A DNA stretch of 37,419 bases. It comes from Kineosporia sp. A_224 (lineage in GTDB: Bacteria; Actinomycetota; Actinomycetes; Actinomycetales; Kineosporiaceae). The position numbers and the translations under genes were made by a program. Under the pieces are notes generated by a model that searched no databases, was not told where the DNA came from, and was given only the letters and a program-made list of their open reading frames with translations. Positions 18,062 to 26,581 of the stretch are shown in pieces. The stretch spans positions 1 through 37,419 of the forward strand of contig NZ_MWLN01000121.1 in assembly GCF_002198655.1 (NCBI RefSeq), written 5' to 3'. Position 1 is the first letter of the stretch; each line of letters begins with the position of its first letter.

Positions 18062-18469
18062 ATGACGGGTCCTGGGAGAGCGGTCGCGACGGTCTACGTC
18101 GGGGTGGTCGCAGTGCTGGCCGCGGCGTCGTTCCACGACCCCGGCCAGGTGCTCACCTGGTTCCCCGAGGGCGTCATGCTCCTGCTCCTGCTGCCGGCGC
18201 TCGTGCCCCTGCTCCCGGTCGTCTACGTCCTCGGCGCGTCGGTCTGGGACCTCGCGCAGACCGGGGCGGACCGCCCGATGTGGCCGGTCACGACGCTGTT
18301 CGTCCTGCTCTTCGCGGGGGTCGCCGTCGCGAACGTCCTGCTCGTCCGGTGGCTCGGGGCCTGGTCGTCCCGCGGCCGGCGCGTCGCAGGCAGTACCGGG
18401 CGCCCCGCCGGGGTGCCCGTCGTCACGAGGCCCGGGCCATCGGCGCCGGGCGGGGGAGGTCTGTCATGA
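18062..18469 (+). CDS. Small integral membrane protein, unknown function
   Basis: 135 residues, ATG at 18062 after a strong GGAGGAGGGG site. Three hydrophobic stretches: AVATVYVGVVAVLAAASF (about 7-24), GVMLLLLLPALVPLLPVVYVL (about 37-57) and TTLFVLLFAGVAVANVLLV (about 77-95), then a Gly/Pro/Arg-rich cytoplasmic-type tail. I do not recognise a family. First gene of the triple-operator operon; it overlaps the next gene by four bases. Confidence 0.8.
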   Translation: MTGPGRAVATVYVGVVAVLAAASFHDPGQVLTWFPEGVMLLLLLPALVPLLPVVYVLGASVWDLAQTGADRPMWPVTTLFVLLFAGVAVANVLLVRWLGAWSSRGRRVAGSTGRPAGVPVVTRPGPSAPGGGGLS

Positions 18470-18918
18470 GCCCGGTCGTCTGGGCGTACCTCGGGTACGC
18501 CGTCATCGGGGTGGCGCTCGTCGTGTGGGTCGCCCGGACCCTCCAGCGGTACGGGGAGGTGTTCCTCCTCGACGTCTTCGACGGGCACGAGGACCTGGCC
18601 AGGGCGGTCAACCGACTCCTCGTCATCGGGTTCTACCTGCTCAACCTCGGGTACGTGGCGTTCGCCCTGCGGACGTCGGACGGCATCGGCACCGCGCGGT
18701 CCGCCGTCGAGCTGCTGTCGACGAAGGTGGGCGGCGTGCTGCTCGTGCTCGGGGCGCTCCACCTCGGCAACGTCCTCGTGCTCTCCCGGGTGCGCCGCCG
18801 CCGGCTCGCCGAGCGCAACCCGGTCCCGCCGGTCCCGCCGGCGGCGTGGACGCCGGTCCCCGGGTATCCCGGTCCGGGCATGCCGGGTGGCCCCGGGCCG
18901 GTCGCTCGTCCGGCCTGA
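18466..18918 (+). CDS. Small integral membrane protein, unknown function
   Basis: 150 residues from the ATG at 18466, in an ATGA overlap with the preceding gene. Hydrophobic segments at about 6-23 (WAYLGYAVIGVALVVWVA), 50-67 (RLLVIGFYLLNLGYVAFA) and 86-105 (TKVGGVLLVLGALHLGNVLV). The tail is basic then Pro/Gly-rich (RVRRRRLAERNPVPPVPP). No family recognised. It is likely to work with the preceding membrane protein; both are under the same operators. Confidence 0.8.
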   Translation: MSPVVWAYLGYAVIGVALVVWVARTLQRYGEVFLLDVFDGHEDLARAVNRLLVIGFYLLNLGYVAFALRTSDGIGTARSAVELLSTKVGGVLLVLGALHLGNVLVLSRVRRRRLAERNPVPPVPPAAWTPVPGYPGPGMPGGPGPVARPA

Positions 18919-18998
18919 CCTGCTCTGTGCCGACCTGTCCCGCGGACTGCCGGCGAAATCCTCAACCATTGGTAGCCAGTCATGAGCGGGGTGTAACA

Positions 18999-19565
18999 AT
19001 GCAGATCGCTGCAGCGATGGAAGGGGCGTCCCCGACAGGGATGTCCAGCTCCGGGGTGGCTCCCGGGGCGCAGCCGGTGCCGTCGGCCCCGGGAGCGGAG
19101 GGGGCTCTCGGGTCCGCGGTGCCGGCCGCACGCTGGCTGACCGTCCTGTACGACGACGGCTGCCCGCTGTGCCGCTGGGTCCGGGGCTGGCTGGAGCGCC
19201 GGGAGCTGCTCGTCCCGCTCGTCTTCGTCCCGATGCGCTCGGCCGAGGCCTGGCGCGCGTTCCCGTTCCTCGACCACGACCGGACCGCCCAGGAGGTCAC
19301 CGTCGTCTCCGAGCGGGGCGAGGTCTGGACGGCGGAGTCCGCCTGGATCATGTGCCTGTGGGCCACGGCCCGGTTCCGTGGCCTGTCCGAGCGGCTCGCC
19401 GAGCCCGCCTGGCGCCCACGCGCGCGGGCCGTCGTCCTGTCGGTGGCGGCGATGACGACCCGGACCCCGCGCCCGCCGGACTGCGCGGGTGACGAGGCGG
19501 GCGCCTGCCGGATCGACCACGGGCCGTCCGGGCACCGTGCCCCCGTGCTCGAGGTGCGGCGGTGA
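18999..19565 (+). CDS. DCC-family (DUF393) thiol-disulfide oxidoreductase-like protein
   Basis: 188 residues from the ATG at 18999; in-frame ATGs at 19017 and 19041 are alternatives, since the first 40 residues are low-complexity. The family signature is clear: LYDDGCPLCRW with D52-D53 and the C55-P-L-C58 pair, followed by the amphipathic region ending in WIMCLWATARF. DCC proteins have a thioredoxin-like N-terminal motif and are presumed redox enzymes; partners are poorly known. It has two further cysteines near the C-terminus (CAGDEAGAC). The stop overlaps the TetR start (GTGA). Confidence 0.82.
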   Translation: MQIAAAMEGASPTGMSSSGVAPGAQPVPSAPGAEGALGSAVPAARWLTVLYDDGCPLCRWVRGWLERRELLVPLVFVPMRSAEAWRAFPFLDHDRTAQEVTVVSERGEVWTAESAWIMCLWATARFRGLSERLAEPAWRPRARAVVLSVAAMTTRTPRPPDCAGDEAGACRIDHGPSGHRAPVLEVRR

Positions 19566-20326
19566 CCGCCGACCGTCGCTCCGCCGCGCGGACGGCTACC
19601 GTGAGCATCGTGCCGGAGGACCGCGTCACCCCCGAGGCCGCCGACGACGCCCCGGCCGGGTCGGCCACCGCCCGCGGCGACCAGACCCGGCAGCGGATCG
19701 TCGAGGCGGCCCTGCGGCTGTTCGAGGAGCGCGGCTACGAGCGGACGACGATGCGCGCCGTCGCGGCCGAGGCCGGGGTGAGCCTGGGCAGCGCCTACTA
19801 CTACTTCGACTCCAAGGAGCACCTGGTCCAGGGCTTCTACGACCGGGTCCAGGTGCTGCACCGCGAGGAGGCGGAGGTCCGGCTCGCCGGGGCGACCGTC
19901 TTCGCCTACCGGCTCCTCGCGACGGTCGAGGCCTTCGTCGACGTCGCCCGGCCCTACCACCCGTTCGCGGGCAAGTTCTTCTCCGTCGCGTCCCAGCCGG
20001 AGAGCCCGCTGTCGCCGTTCAGCACGGAGAGCGCCGCGGCCCGGGACGCGTCCGTCGAGCTCATGGCCCAGGTCGTGCGCGGCAGCGACCTCAAGGCGGA
20101 CGAGCGCCTCATGGCCGAGCTCCCCGAGCTGCTGTGGCTGGCGCACATGGGGCTCGTGCTCTTCTGGGTGCACGACCGCAGCGAGAACCAGCGCCGCACC
20201 GTCGACCTCGCGCGCCGCGCCGTCCCCCTCGTAGACCGGCTCGTCCGGCTCTCCCGGCTGCGGCCGCTGCGGCCCGTCGTCCACGAGGTGCTCGACCTCG
20301 CGCAGGACCTACGCCGTACCGCCTGA
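19562..20326 (+). CDS. TetR/AcrR-family transcriptional regulator
   Basis: 254 residues from the GTG at 19562 (GTGA overlap with the DCC gene); a GTG at 19601 is an alternative start. The DNA-binding domain lies at about 40-95: TRQRIVEAALRLFEERGY, then TTMRAVAAEAGV, then SLGSAYYYFDSKEHLV. The long C-terminal half is helical with aromatic residues, suited to a hydrophobic ligand. As last gene of the operon with three matching operators upstream, it is probably the autoregulating repressor. Its 3' end overlaps the convergent gene by 18 bases. Confidence 0.88.
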   Translation: MTADRRSAARTATVSIVPEDRVTPEAADDAPAGSATARGDQTRQRIVEAALRLFEERGYERTTMRAVAAEAGVSLGSAYYYFDSKEHLVQGFYDRVQVLHREEAEVRLAGATVFAYRLLATVEAFVDVARPYHPFAGKFFSVASQPESPLSPFSTESAAARDASVELMAQVVRGSDLKADERLMAELPELLWLAHMGLVLFWVHDRSENQRRTVDLARRAVPLVDRLVRLSRLRPLRPVVHEVLDLAQDLRRTA

Positions 20327-21445
20327 CCGCCCGCCCGGGCCCTGCGCCGGCCCGAGCGTCCACCCGCGCCACTCGACGGGCGGTGCGGGCCAGCGGGGGT
20401 CGGGCCGCCAGCCCGGCCACGGGCGGAAGCCGACCGGCGGCACCGGCCAGCCGGGTGGCGGAGCCCACGTCCAGGCCCTGCCCCGGACCGGGCCGAACGG
20501 CGGTCGCCCCGCGGCCCGCAGCGCGAGCCCGAGCCCGATGAGCCCGGCGAGGACGACGCCGTAGAACAGACCGGGGAACCGGTCCAGGACGGTCGGCGTG
20601 TACGTCACGCCGACCCCGCCGGCCTCCACGGCCCTCGACACGGACCGGCGCAGCAGGACGGCCGGAAGGATCTCCAGCACGAGGACGGCGGCGCACAGCC
20701 AGACGACCCAGAAGCCGACGTGCGCGCGTGCTGCCGGGGTCATCCGCCACCGGCGCCCGTCGAAGCGACGCTGACCGTCGACCGACCGGACCGGCCAGAA
20801 CAGCGCGCCGTCGTGCACCCAGTCCTGGCCGGAGGGGTCGGGGACCAGGGTGACCGTGGGCCGGGCGGCGACGGCCCCTGCCGACCCGCCGGGTCGCCGT
20901 CCGGCCGCGGAGCCCCGCGCGACCGGGACGGCGTCCCGGACCGACCAGCCCCGCCACCCGGGCGGCGGCGTGGGCCAGCCGGGGTCTGGCGCCCAGCCCG
21001 GCGGCGGCGTCCAGCCCGCGTCGGCCGCCGGCCAGGTGGCGGGTGCGCTCCAGACCCACTCGAGGCCGCCGCGACGGGTCCGTGGCGTGCGGGTCCGCCA
21101 GCTGATCCAGGCACCGAGCGGCCAGAGGACGGCGCCCGTCGGGACGCTGGCCCAGAAGGCGGAGATGACCCAGACGGACCACCACGGGGCCGGCGGGGTA
21201 CCGCCCATGCCGGCCTCGTACACCGAGAGGAAGCCCACGACGAGCAGCACCGGCGACAGGACCAGGCTGACGATGCCGATCCCGACGAGCACGCGGCCCA
21301 GCACCCGCTCGGACCTGCTGTGCAGGAACGGTCGCGCACCGTCCGGGGACCGCTGAGGCCACCAGACACCGGCGCCGTCGACCCAGAGGTCGTCGTCCGG
21401 CGGGGCTGTCGCCGCGCCGGCGCCGCTGTCCGTGCCCGTCGCCAT
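20309..21445 (-). CDS. Trp/Pro-rich integral membrane protein, unknown
   Basis: 378 residues from the ATG at 21445. Two hydrophobic hairpins: VLVGIGIVSLVLSPVLLVVGFL plus WVISAFWASVPTGAVLWPLG (about 50-110), and FWVVWLCAAVLVLEILPAVLL plus LFYGVVLAGLIGLGLAL (about 245-310). Between and after them are repeated PPPGW / PDPGW / PPGWRGW motifs and the phrase WVHDGALFWPVRSVDGQRRFDGRRW, which resembles DUF2510-like surface or membrane modules of actinobacteria. Function unknown. Tail-to-tail 18-bp overlap with the TetR gene. Predicted leaderless start. Confidence 0.75.
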   Translation of the reverse strand: MATGTDSGAGAATAPPDDDLWVDGAGVWWPQRSPDGARPFLHSRSERVLGRVLVGIGIVSLVLSPVLLVVGFLSVYEAGMGGTPPAPWWSVWVISAFWASVPTGAVLWPLGAWISWRTRTPRTRRGGLEWVWSAPATWPAADAGWTPPPGWAPDPGWPTPPPGWRGWSVRDAVPVARGSAAGRRPGGSAGAVAARPTVTLVPDPSGQDWVHDGALFWPVRSVDGQRRFDGRRWRMTPAARAHVGFWVVWLCAAVLVLEILPAVLLRRSVSRAVEAGGVGVTYTPTVLDRFPGLFYGVVLAGLIGLGLALRAAGRPPFGPVRGRAWTWAPPPGWPVPPVGFRPWPGWRPDPRWPAPPVEWRGWTLGPAQGPGGRSGGTA

Positions 21446-21451
21446 ACCGGG

Positions 21452-21457
21452 AGGCTA
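21452..21457 (-). promoter_or_regulatory. -10 element for the leaderless Trp/Pro-rich gene
   Basis: Minus-strand TAGCCT is followed by six bases and the ATG at 21445-21443, with no room for a ribosome-binding site. Confidence 0.45.
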
Positions 21458-21504
21458 GGCGGCCGCGGTCACGGCGCGGTCGCGCCGTGATCACGAAGGT
21501 GCCG

Positions 21505-23028
21505 TCAGCCCGCCGCGAGCATCGCGGCGATCCGTTCGGCGACGACGATCGTCGGGATGTTCGTGTTGGCCCGCGGGACGGTCGGCATCGCCGACGCGTC
21601 GGCCACGACGAGCCGCTCCAGGCCGTGCACGCGGCCGCGCTCGTCGCACACCGACGTCGCCGGGTCGGCGCCCATCCGTGCGGTGCCCACCGGGTGGTAG
21701 TAGTGCTGGACGTCGCGGCGCAGCGCGGCGTCGCCGAGGTCCCGCGGGCCCTCGCTGACGAGGGCACCGCTCAGGGCCGGTTGGTCCAGCAGCGTCTCGG
21801 CGAGGCGCAGACCGTCACGCAGCACCGCGAGGTCGTGCCCGTCGGCGTCCGTCAGGTAGCCGTGGTCGATCCGGGGCGCCACCAGGGGATCCGGGCCGAC
21901 GACGTGCAGGCGGCCGCGGCTGCGCGGGGTCATGCACGCGACCTCGACGAGGGCGCGTCCCTGGGTCAGCTGGGTCTGGGTCGACGCGCAGACCGGGAAC
22001 ACGTGCAGGTCGTAGACCCCGTCGGCGGCCAGCGACGACCGGGCCTTGCCGAGCGTCTGCTCCTCGGGGACGAACCCGGCCCGGGCCGCCTCGTCGAGCC
22101 AGTCGCGCATCGCCGGGCCGAGCGCGCGCCCCGCGTTGACCATCGGGTGGTCGTGCAGGTGCCGGCCGACCGCCGGGAGATCGTGCCTCGGTGCGATGCC
22201 GGCGGCGCGCAGGTCCGCCGGGTCACCGATGCCGGAGCGCTGCAGGATCGCCGGGGTGCCGTACACGCCGCCGGCCAGGACCGCGGTCTGCGCGCTCACC
22301 CGGACCGCCTCGCCGCCCCGACGGGCGTGGACGGCGACGTGCGAGGGCGAGACGTCGAGCCGGTCGACGAGCGTCTCGTCGAGGATCCGCAGGCTGCTGC
22401 CGGAGCGCACCGGGTCCAGGTAGGCGAAGGCCGTGTTCCACCGGACCCCGTCGGCGACGTTCACGGTCTCGAGCCCGAAGCCGTCGCCCGCGTCCAGGTC
22501 GCACAGGTCGCCGGCGAACGTCGCGGCGTCCACCGGCCAGCCGGCGCTGACCGCAGCCTCCAGGCAGCGGGCGTGGAACGGGCCGGCCTCCTGGCGGGTG
22601 TAGGTGCGCACACGCATCCGGTCCAGGACGGCGGCGAAGGTCGGGCGCAGCGCATCGGTGCGCCACAGGGGCAGCCCCCAGGCGTCGTAGTCCGACCGGT
22701 GACCGACCGCGGCGATCGCACCGTTGTGGGCCGAGCAGCCGCCGATGATCCGCGCCCGCTCGAACGTCCACGGTGCCCTGCCCGGGACGGGGCCGGACCC
22801 GTAGCCCCAGTCGTGCGTGGTCGCGAGCATGGCCGCACCGAGGATCTCGGCCGGCCAGCGGCCCCCGGACAGGGGCCCGTAGTCCGGGCCCGCCTCGACC
22901 AGGACGACGTCCACGCCCTGCTCGGCCAGCCGGGCCGCCACGACGGCCCCCGCGCTGCCGCCGCCCAGCACGACGACGTCGGTGTCGACGTCCGGGTCGT
23001 CCGGGGACGTGGCCGGTCCGCTGCTCAT
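21505..23028 (-). CDS. GMC-family FAD-dependent oxidoreductase
   Basis: 507 residues, ATG at 23028. FAD-binding GGGSAG at 22-27 in VVVLGGGSAGAVVAARL; first GMC signature around RARIIGGCSAHNGAI; second signature region GTPAILQRSGIG; C-terminal catalytic pair H445 (YYHPVGTARMG) and N488 (RANTNIPT). GMC enzymes oxidise alcohols (choline, glucose, sterols, polyethylene glycol) to aldehydes or ketones, passing electrons to O2 or another acceptor. Substrate undetermined. No signal peptide. Lies 48 bp downstream of the S9 peptidase on the same strand but has its own likely leaderless promoter. Confidence 0.92.
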   Translation of the reverse strand: MSSGPATSPDDPDVDTDVVVLGGGSAGAVVAARLAEQGVDVVLVEAGPDYGPLSGGRWPAEILGAAMLATTHDWGYGSGPVPGRAPWTFERARIIGGCSAHNGAIAAVGHRSDYDAWGLPLWRTDALRPTFAAVLDRMRVRTYTRQEAGPFHARCLEAAVSAGWPVDAATFAGDLCDLDAGDGFGLETVNVADGVRWNTAFAYLDPVRSGSSLRILDETLVDRLDVSPSHVAVHARRGGEAVRVSAQTAVLAGGVYGTPAILQRSGIGDPADLRAAGIAPRHDLPAVGRHLHDHPMVNAGRALGPAMRDWLDEAARAGFVPEEQTLGKARSSLAADGVYDLHVFPVCASTQTQLTQGRALVEVACMTPRSRGRLHVVGPDPLVAPRIDHGYLTDADGHDLAVLRDGLRLAETLLDQPALSGALVSEGPRDLGDAALRRDVQHYYHPVGTARMGADPATSVCDERGRVHGLERLVVADASAMPTVPRANTNIPTIVVAERIAAMLAAG

Positions 23029-23034
23029 CCCTGG

Positions 23035-23040
23035 ACCGTA
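23035..23040 (-). promoter_or_regulatory. -10 element for a leaderless GMC oxidoreductase mRNA
   Basis: Minus-strand TACGGT, six bases before the ATG at 23028-23026. The CCAGGG between them is too close to act as a ribosome-binding site. Confidence 0.4.
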
Positions 23041-23076
23041 GCGCGGCCGGGCGGTGTCCCGGCCGCGGCGGCCGCA

Positions 23077-24933
23077 TCAGGTCGGCGGCAGGTACCGTGC
23101 CGCGAAGTCGAGCTCGACGCGCGTCTGCCGGACCCGCTCGTCGTCGACGAGCGAGCCGTGGCCCGCGTCGTACCGGTAGACCTCGTGCGTGACCCCGCGC
23201 TCCTGCAGCGCCGCGACGTAGTTCTCGATCTGCCGGATCGGGCAGCGCGGGTCGTTCTCGCCCGCGAGGACCAGCACCGGTGCGCGGACGGCGTCCACGT
23301 AGGTCAGCGGGCTGGAGTGCCGGTACTTCTCCGGTACCTCGTCGGGCGAGCCGCCGAAGAGGCTGCGGTCGAAGGCCTTGAGGCCCTCCATCTCGTCCTC
23401 GTACGCGGCGACGTAGTCGGCCACCGGCACGCCCGCGAGCCCGAGCGCCCAGCGGTCCGGGTAGAGCCCGAGGCCGAGCAGGGTGAGGTAGCCGCCCCAG
23501 GACGCCCCGGCGAGGACGACGCGCGCCCCGTCGGCGACCCCGGTGGCGACGAGGTGGTCCCGGACGGCGACGACGTCCTCGAGCTCGACGTGCCCGACCT
23601 CGGCGTCGAGGGCGTCCCGCCAGGCGGAGCCGTAGCCGGTCGAGCCGCGGTAGTTCACCTGGACGATCGCGTAGCCGTGGTCCACCCAGGCGCTCGCGTA
23701 CGCCCGGAACGCGTCCGCGTCGTGGTGCGTCGGGCCGCCGTGGACCTCGACGACGAGCGGGAGCGGCCCGGGCAGCGGCGTGCCGTCGTCCGCCGCGGGG
23801 CGGCGCAGCAGGGCGTGGATCCGGCCGCCGTTGCCCTCGACCCAGACGTCCTCGACGGGGACGGACGGTGGGGCGGGGTCGCCGGGGGCGGTGATCACCG
23901 GGAAGCCCGCGAGGTCCCGGACGCCGGGCGGCTCCGCGGCCGACGACCAGGTGCTCCAGACGTCCTCGTCGGGCCGGACCGTCGCCGAACCGACGCTGCC
24001 GTCGGGCCGCCCGATCGGCAGCGGCTCCAGCGGGCCGCCGGTGTCGAGCGGGGCGAGGTCGACGCGGTAGAGCCGGGTACGCGCCTCGTGGTCCATCGCG
24101 ACGAGCAGGGCGGAGCCGTCCGGGAACCAGTCCGCGCCCGAGACGTCGCCGGCCAGGCCGAGGTCGAGCGGGGTCTGCGTGCCGGTCGCGACGTCCCAGA
24201 CGAGCAGCTCGGCGCGGCCGCGGCGCTCGTGGCCGAGCAGCAGCCGGGTGTCGCCGGCCACGGGGGCGAAGGCCTCGACGTCGAGCCCCTTGCCCTCGCC
24301 GTCCCAGAGCTCGGCGACGGTCTCGCCGAACGTGTCACCGTCGACCCGGACGACGCGGACGGCCGGGTGCCGCGAGTCGCCGTGCTCGCTGTGGACGATC
24401 GCGACGAGGGTGCCGTCCTCGCTGAGGTCGCCGACCCCGGCGTCCTCGGCGTGCTCGTAGAGCAGCCGCGCCGGCTCGCCCGGGCGGATGACGTGGATCC
24501 GGGTGCCGTAGTCGTCGTCCCCGCTGCCGACGACGCGGAGCCCGCCGCGGCCGATCGCCAGGCCCGCGGAGTAGGCGGCGGGCAGCCCGGTGGCGTCCTC
24601 GACGTCCTCGCCCGGCGCGCTGCCGAACCGCTGCCGGCGCCAGACCCCGAACTCGTCACCGGCGGCGTCGTCGAACCACCAGACCGCCGAGCCGTCCGGC
24701 TCGATCGCCGCGTGGACGGTGCCCTCCTTGCGGCTCGTGAGCTGGGTGAGCGTGCCGCTCGACCGGTCCCAGGAGTGCACCTCGACGACGCCGCCGGACG
24801 TCGCGACGACGGCGCAGCGGTCGGGGGCGTCGTCCGCCCAGTCCGGCAGCCCGACCCGCGGCGCACGGAAGCGGCGCTCCCACGCGGGGAGCCAGGAACC
24901 GGGCTGCGGCGGGGACGCCGGGGTCTCGGACAT
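23077..24933 (-). CDS. S9-family serine peptidase (prolyl oligopeptidase / acylaminoacyl-peptidase type)
   Basis: 618 residues from the ATG at 24933; a longer frame adds 60 residues that run through the upstream promoter region and look non-coding. N-terminal beta-propeller (about 25-370) with repeated SxDGxxL-type blades such as DLSEDGTLVAIVHSEHGD. C-terminal alpha/beta-hydrolase domain with catalytic triad S478 (GASWGGYL), D561 (GENDP) and H592 (DAGHGS). No signal peptide, so a cytosolic peptidase that trims short or N-acylated peptides is most likely. Divergent from the alpha/beta hydrolase gene. Confidence 0.93.
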   Translation of the reverse strand: MSETPASPPQPGSWLPAWERRFRAPRVGLPDWADDAPDRCAVVATSGGVVEVHSWDRSSGTLTQLTSRKEGTVHAAIEPDGSAVWWFDDAAGDEFGVWRRQRFGSAPGEDVEDATGLPAAYSAGLAIGRGGLRVVGSGDDDYGTRIHVIRPGEPARLLYEHAEDAGVGDLSEDGTLVAIVHSEHGDSRHPAVRVVRVDGDTFGETVAELWDGEGKGLDVEAFAPVAGDTRLLLGHERRGRAELLVWDVATGTQTPLDLGLAGDVSGADWFPDGSALLVAMDHEARTRLYRVDLAPLDTGGPLEPLPIGRPDGSVGSATVRPDEDVWSTWSSAAEPPGVRDLAGFPVITAPGDPAPPSVPVEDVWVEGNGGRIHALLRRPAADDGTPLPGPLPLVVEVHGGPTHHDADAFRAYASAWVDHGYAIVQVNYRGSTGYGSAWRDALDAEVGHVELEDVVAVRDHLVATGVADGARVVLAGASWGGYLTLLGLGLYPDRWALGLAGVPVADYVAAYEDEMEGLKAFDRSLFGGSPDEVPEKYRHSSPLTYVDAVRAPVLVLAGENDPRCPIRQIENYVAALQERGVTHEVYRYDAGHGSLVDDERVRQTRVELDFAARYLPPT

Positions 24934-25075
24934 GGGCCAGATCCTGCCGCACCGGGCCCCGGTGCGCGCAGGCGGCACCGTTCGGCCGGAGGGTGACCTT
25001 CGTACTCCTCCCCGGGGGCTACTCGTCGGTAGCGTCGAGTCGTCCTGCGACGCCGGGACCGGACGGAGGCCAGCG

Positions 25076-25960
25076 ATGACGCACAGGCTGCAGTCGGCCC
25101 GTCGGCGGCTCAACGGGCACGACCTGCACTACGTCCATGCCGGGGAGGGTCCGCCGATCGTCTTCCTGCACGGCGTGCTCGGCTCCACCCGGGTCTGGGC
25201 CCGGCTCGCCGCGGAGATGTCGCAGGACCACTTCGTCCTCGCGCCGGACCTGTTCGGCCACGGGATGTCCGCCAAGCCTGCCGGCGACTACTCCCTCGCC
25301 GGCCACGCAGCCGTCGTCCGGGACCTGCTCGACAGCCTCGGGCTGGCTCAGGTCACCCTCGTCGGCCACTCCCTGGGCGGGGGCATCGCCCTGGAGTTCA
25401 CCTACCTGTTCCCGGACCGGGTCGACCGGCTCGTGCTCGTCGCCAGCGGCGGGCTCGGCCGGGAGGTCAACGTGCTGCTGCGGGCGCCCACGCTGCCGGG
25501 CGCCGAGCTCGTGCTGCCGCTCGTGGCGTCCGGGTTCGCCCGGCGGCAGGGCGACAAGCTGGCCCGGGCGCTCGCGTTCGTCGGGGTCAAGGGGAGCACG
25601 GACGTCGCGGAGGCCTGGCACGGCTTCGAGCAGCTGGCGGACGGCGACGGGCGGCGCGCGTTCCTCGCGACGATCCGGGCGGTGGTCGGCTATGACGGCC
25701 AGCGGCTGTCCGCGGCGGAGCTGCTGCCCCGGCTGCACGTGCCAACGCTCGTGGTGTGGGGCGACAAGGACCGGATGATCCCGCTGTCGCACGCGCAGGA
25801 CGCCGTGGCGCTCATGCCGGACGCGCGGCTCGTCGTCCTGGAGAACGCCGGGCACTTCCCCCACCTGGACCAGCCGGAGCGGTTCGTGGAGGCGGTCCGG
25901 GAGTTCGTCGGCCGGGTGGACGACCGTCCGGCCGAGGACCGCCGGGCGGACGCGGGGTGA
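25076..25960 (+). CDS. Alpha/beta-fold hydrolase
   Basis: 294 residues, ATG at 25076 with GGAGG six bases upstream. Oxyanion-hole motif FLHGVLGS (about 30-37), nucleophile S99 in VGHSLGGG, acid D231 in WGDKDRMIP, and H259 in NAGHFPHLDQP, all in the spacing of MhpC/BphD-type carboxylesterases and C-C bond hydrolases. Substrate cannot be told. It lies alone, with a strong hairpin about 80 bp downstream of its stop. Confidence 0.92.
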   Translation: MTHRLQSARRRLNGHDLHYVHAGEGPPIVFLHGVLGSTRVWARLAAEMSQDHFVLAPDLFGHGMSAKPAGDYSLAGHAAVVRDLLDSLGLAQVTLVGHSLGGGIALEFTYLFPDRVDRLVLVASGGLGREVNVLLRAPTLPGAELVLPLVASGFARRQGDKLARALAFVGVKGSTDVAEAWHGFEQLADGDGRRAFLATIRAVVGYDGQRLSAAELLPRLHVPTLVVWGDKDRMIPLSHAQDAVALMPDARLVVLENAGHFPHLDQPERFVEAVREFVGRVDDRPAEDRRADAG

Positions 25961-26040
25961 GTCCGCCCGGAGGCGGAGACGCTGTTCATTGAATGGTCAA
26001 TGATGCTCATCTGGTGAACAGTTGCCGTCCGCCAAACGGC

Positions 26041-26079
26041 GAGGGTCCGGTCGCGACGGGGGGCTGCGACCGGACCCTC
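26041..26079. terminator. Strong hairpin after the alpha/beta hydrolase
   Basis: Arms 26041-26054 and 26066-26079 are 14 bp, perfectly complementary (GAGGGTCCGGTCGC), with an 11-base loop. A second hairpin, ACGTCGGAGC at 26081-26090 with its complement at 26106-26115, follows at once. Probable terminator pair for the hydrolase transcript. Confidence 0.6.
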
Positions 26080-26456
26080 TACGTCGGAGCCGCACGGGGG
26101 GAACAGCTCCGACGTCGTTGAGGATCGTATGTGCGCGAACGACGTCGGCGCCGCCACTTTCCCCTAAATTGCACTCGCCCGGGGGTAGATCCGACGCACG
26201 GTGCATCCATTGCTGCGCAACGTGATTCAGCAGGCGAACCAGTTGGTCGGTCGGGTGTCGGTCGGGTCCGCCGTTCGGGTGATGCCCCGGCCCCTGCCCG
26301 GCTCTGTCCGTCGCGGCCGGCGCCCCGGCCGGAACGTGGACGGCGTCGTCGCGACCGGTCCCGCGTCGTCGTGCCGCGCCACCGGAGACGATCTCGTGCG
26401 CCAGGGGCGGGGCGTGCGGGTGTCGGGGAGGTGCCCCGGGTGGCCGCGGGACGGCG

Positions 26457-26473
26457 CCCCCCAATTCGGGGGG
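26457..26473 (+). terminator. C6/G6 hairpin with short T run
   Basis: CCCCCC at 26457-26462, loop AATTC, GGGGGG at 26468-26473, then TTTC. It lies 109 bp upstream of the acidic-protein gene. Either a terminator or an attenuator-like element in a leader. Confidence 0.4.
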
Positions 26474-26581
26474 TTTCGGTGTGGTCCGGAAGGGTTTCAG
26501 GCTGTGCAGTGATCATGCACAGGCCGTGCGACCTCGTGACCGGTCGACGCCTGGCCCCACCGCCGATGACGGAGGCAGCCC

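Larger units (their letters stand above)
25961..26581. other. 621-bp non-coding stretch with several stem-loops
   Basis: No supported gene. From left to right: CATTGA-ATGG-TCAATG at 25987-26002 (TetR-operator-like) nested in CTGTTCA…TGAACAG (25982-26021); a small GCCGT/ACGGC hairpin (26024-26040); a strong hairpin at 26041-26079; another at 26081-26115; an intervening stretch without structure I can call; a C6/G6 hairpin at 26457-26473; and CTGTGCA-N7-TGCACAG at 26502-26522. The last, just upstream of the acidic-protein gene, could be an operator. I looked for a riboswitch and did not find one. Confidence 0.5.

Noticed and set aside
21487-24996. A 1169-codon plus-strand open frame
   Set aside because: Antisense to the GMC oxidoreductase and S9 peptidase, both of which have intact catalytic motifs.
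25982-26130. c-di-AMP (ydaO-type) riboswitch before a cell-wall hydrolase gene
   Set aside because: Position is suggestive, but the conserved GGGGUGAA-type core and pseudoknot partners are missing; only simple stem-loops are seen.
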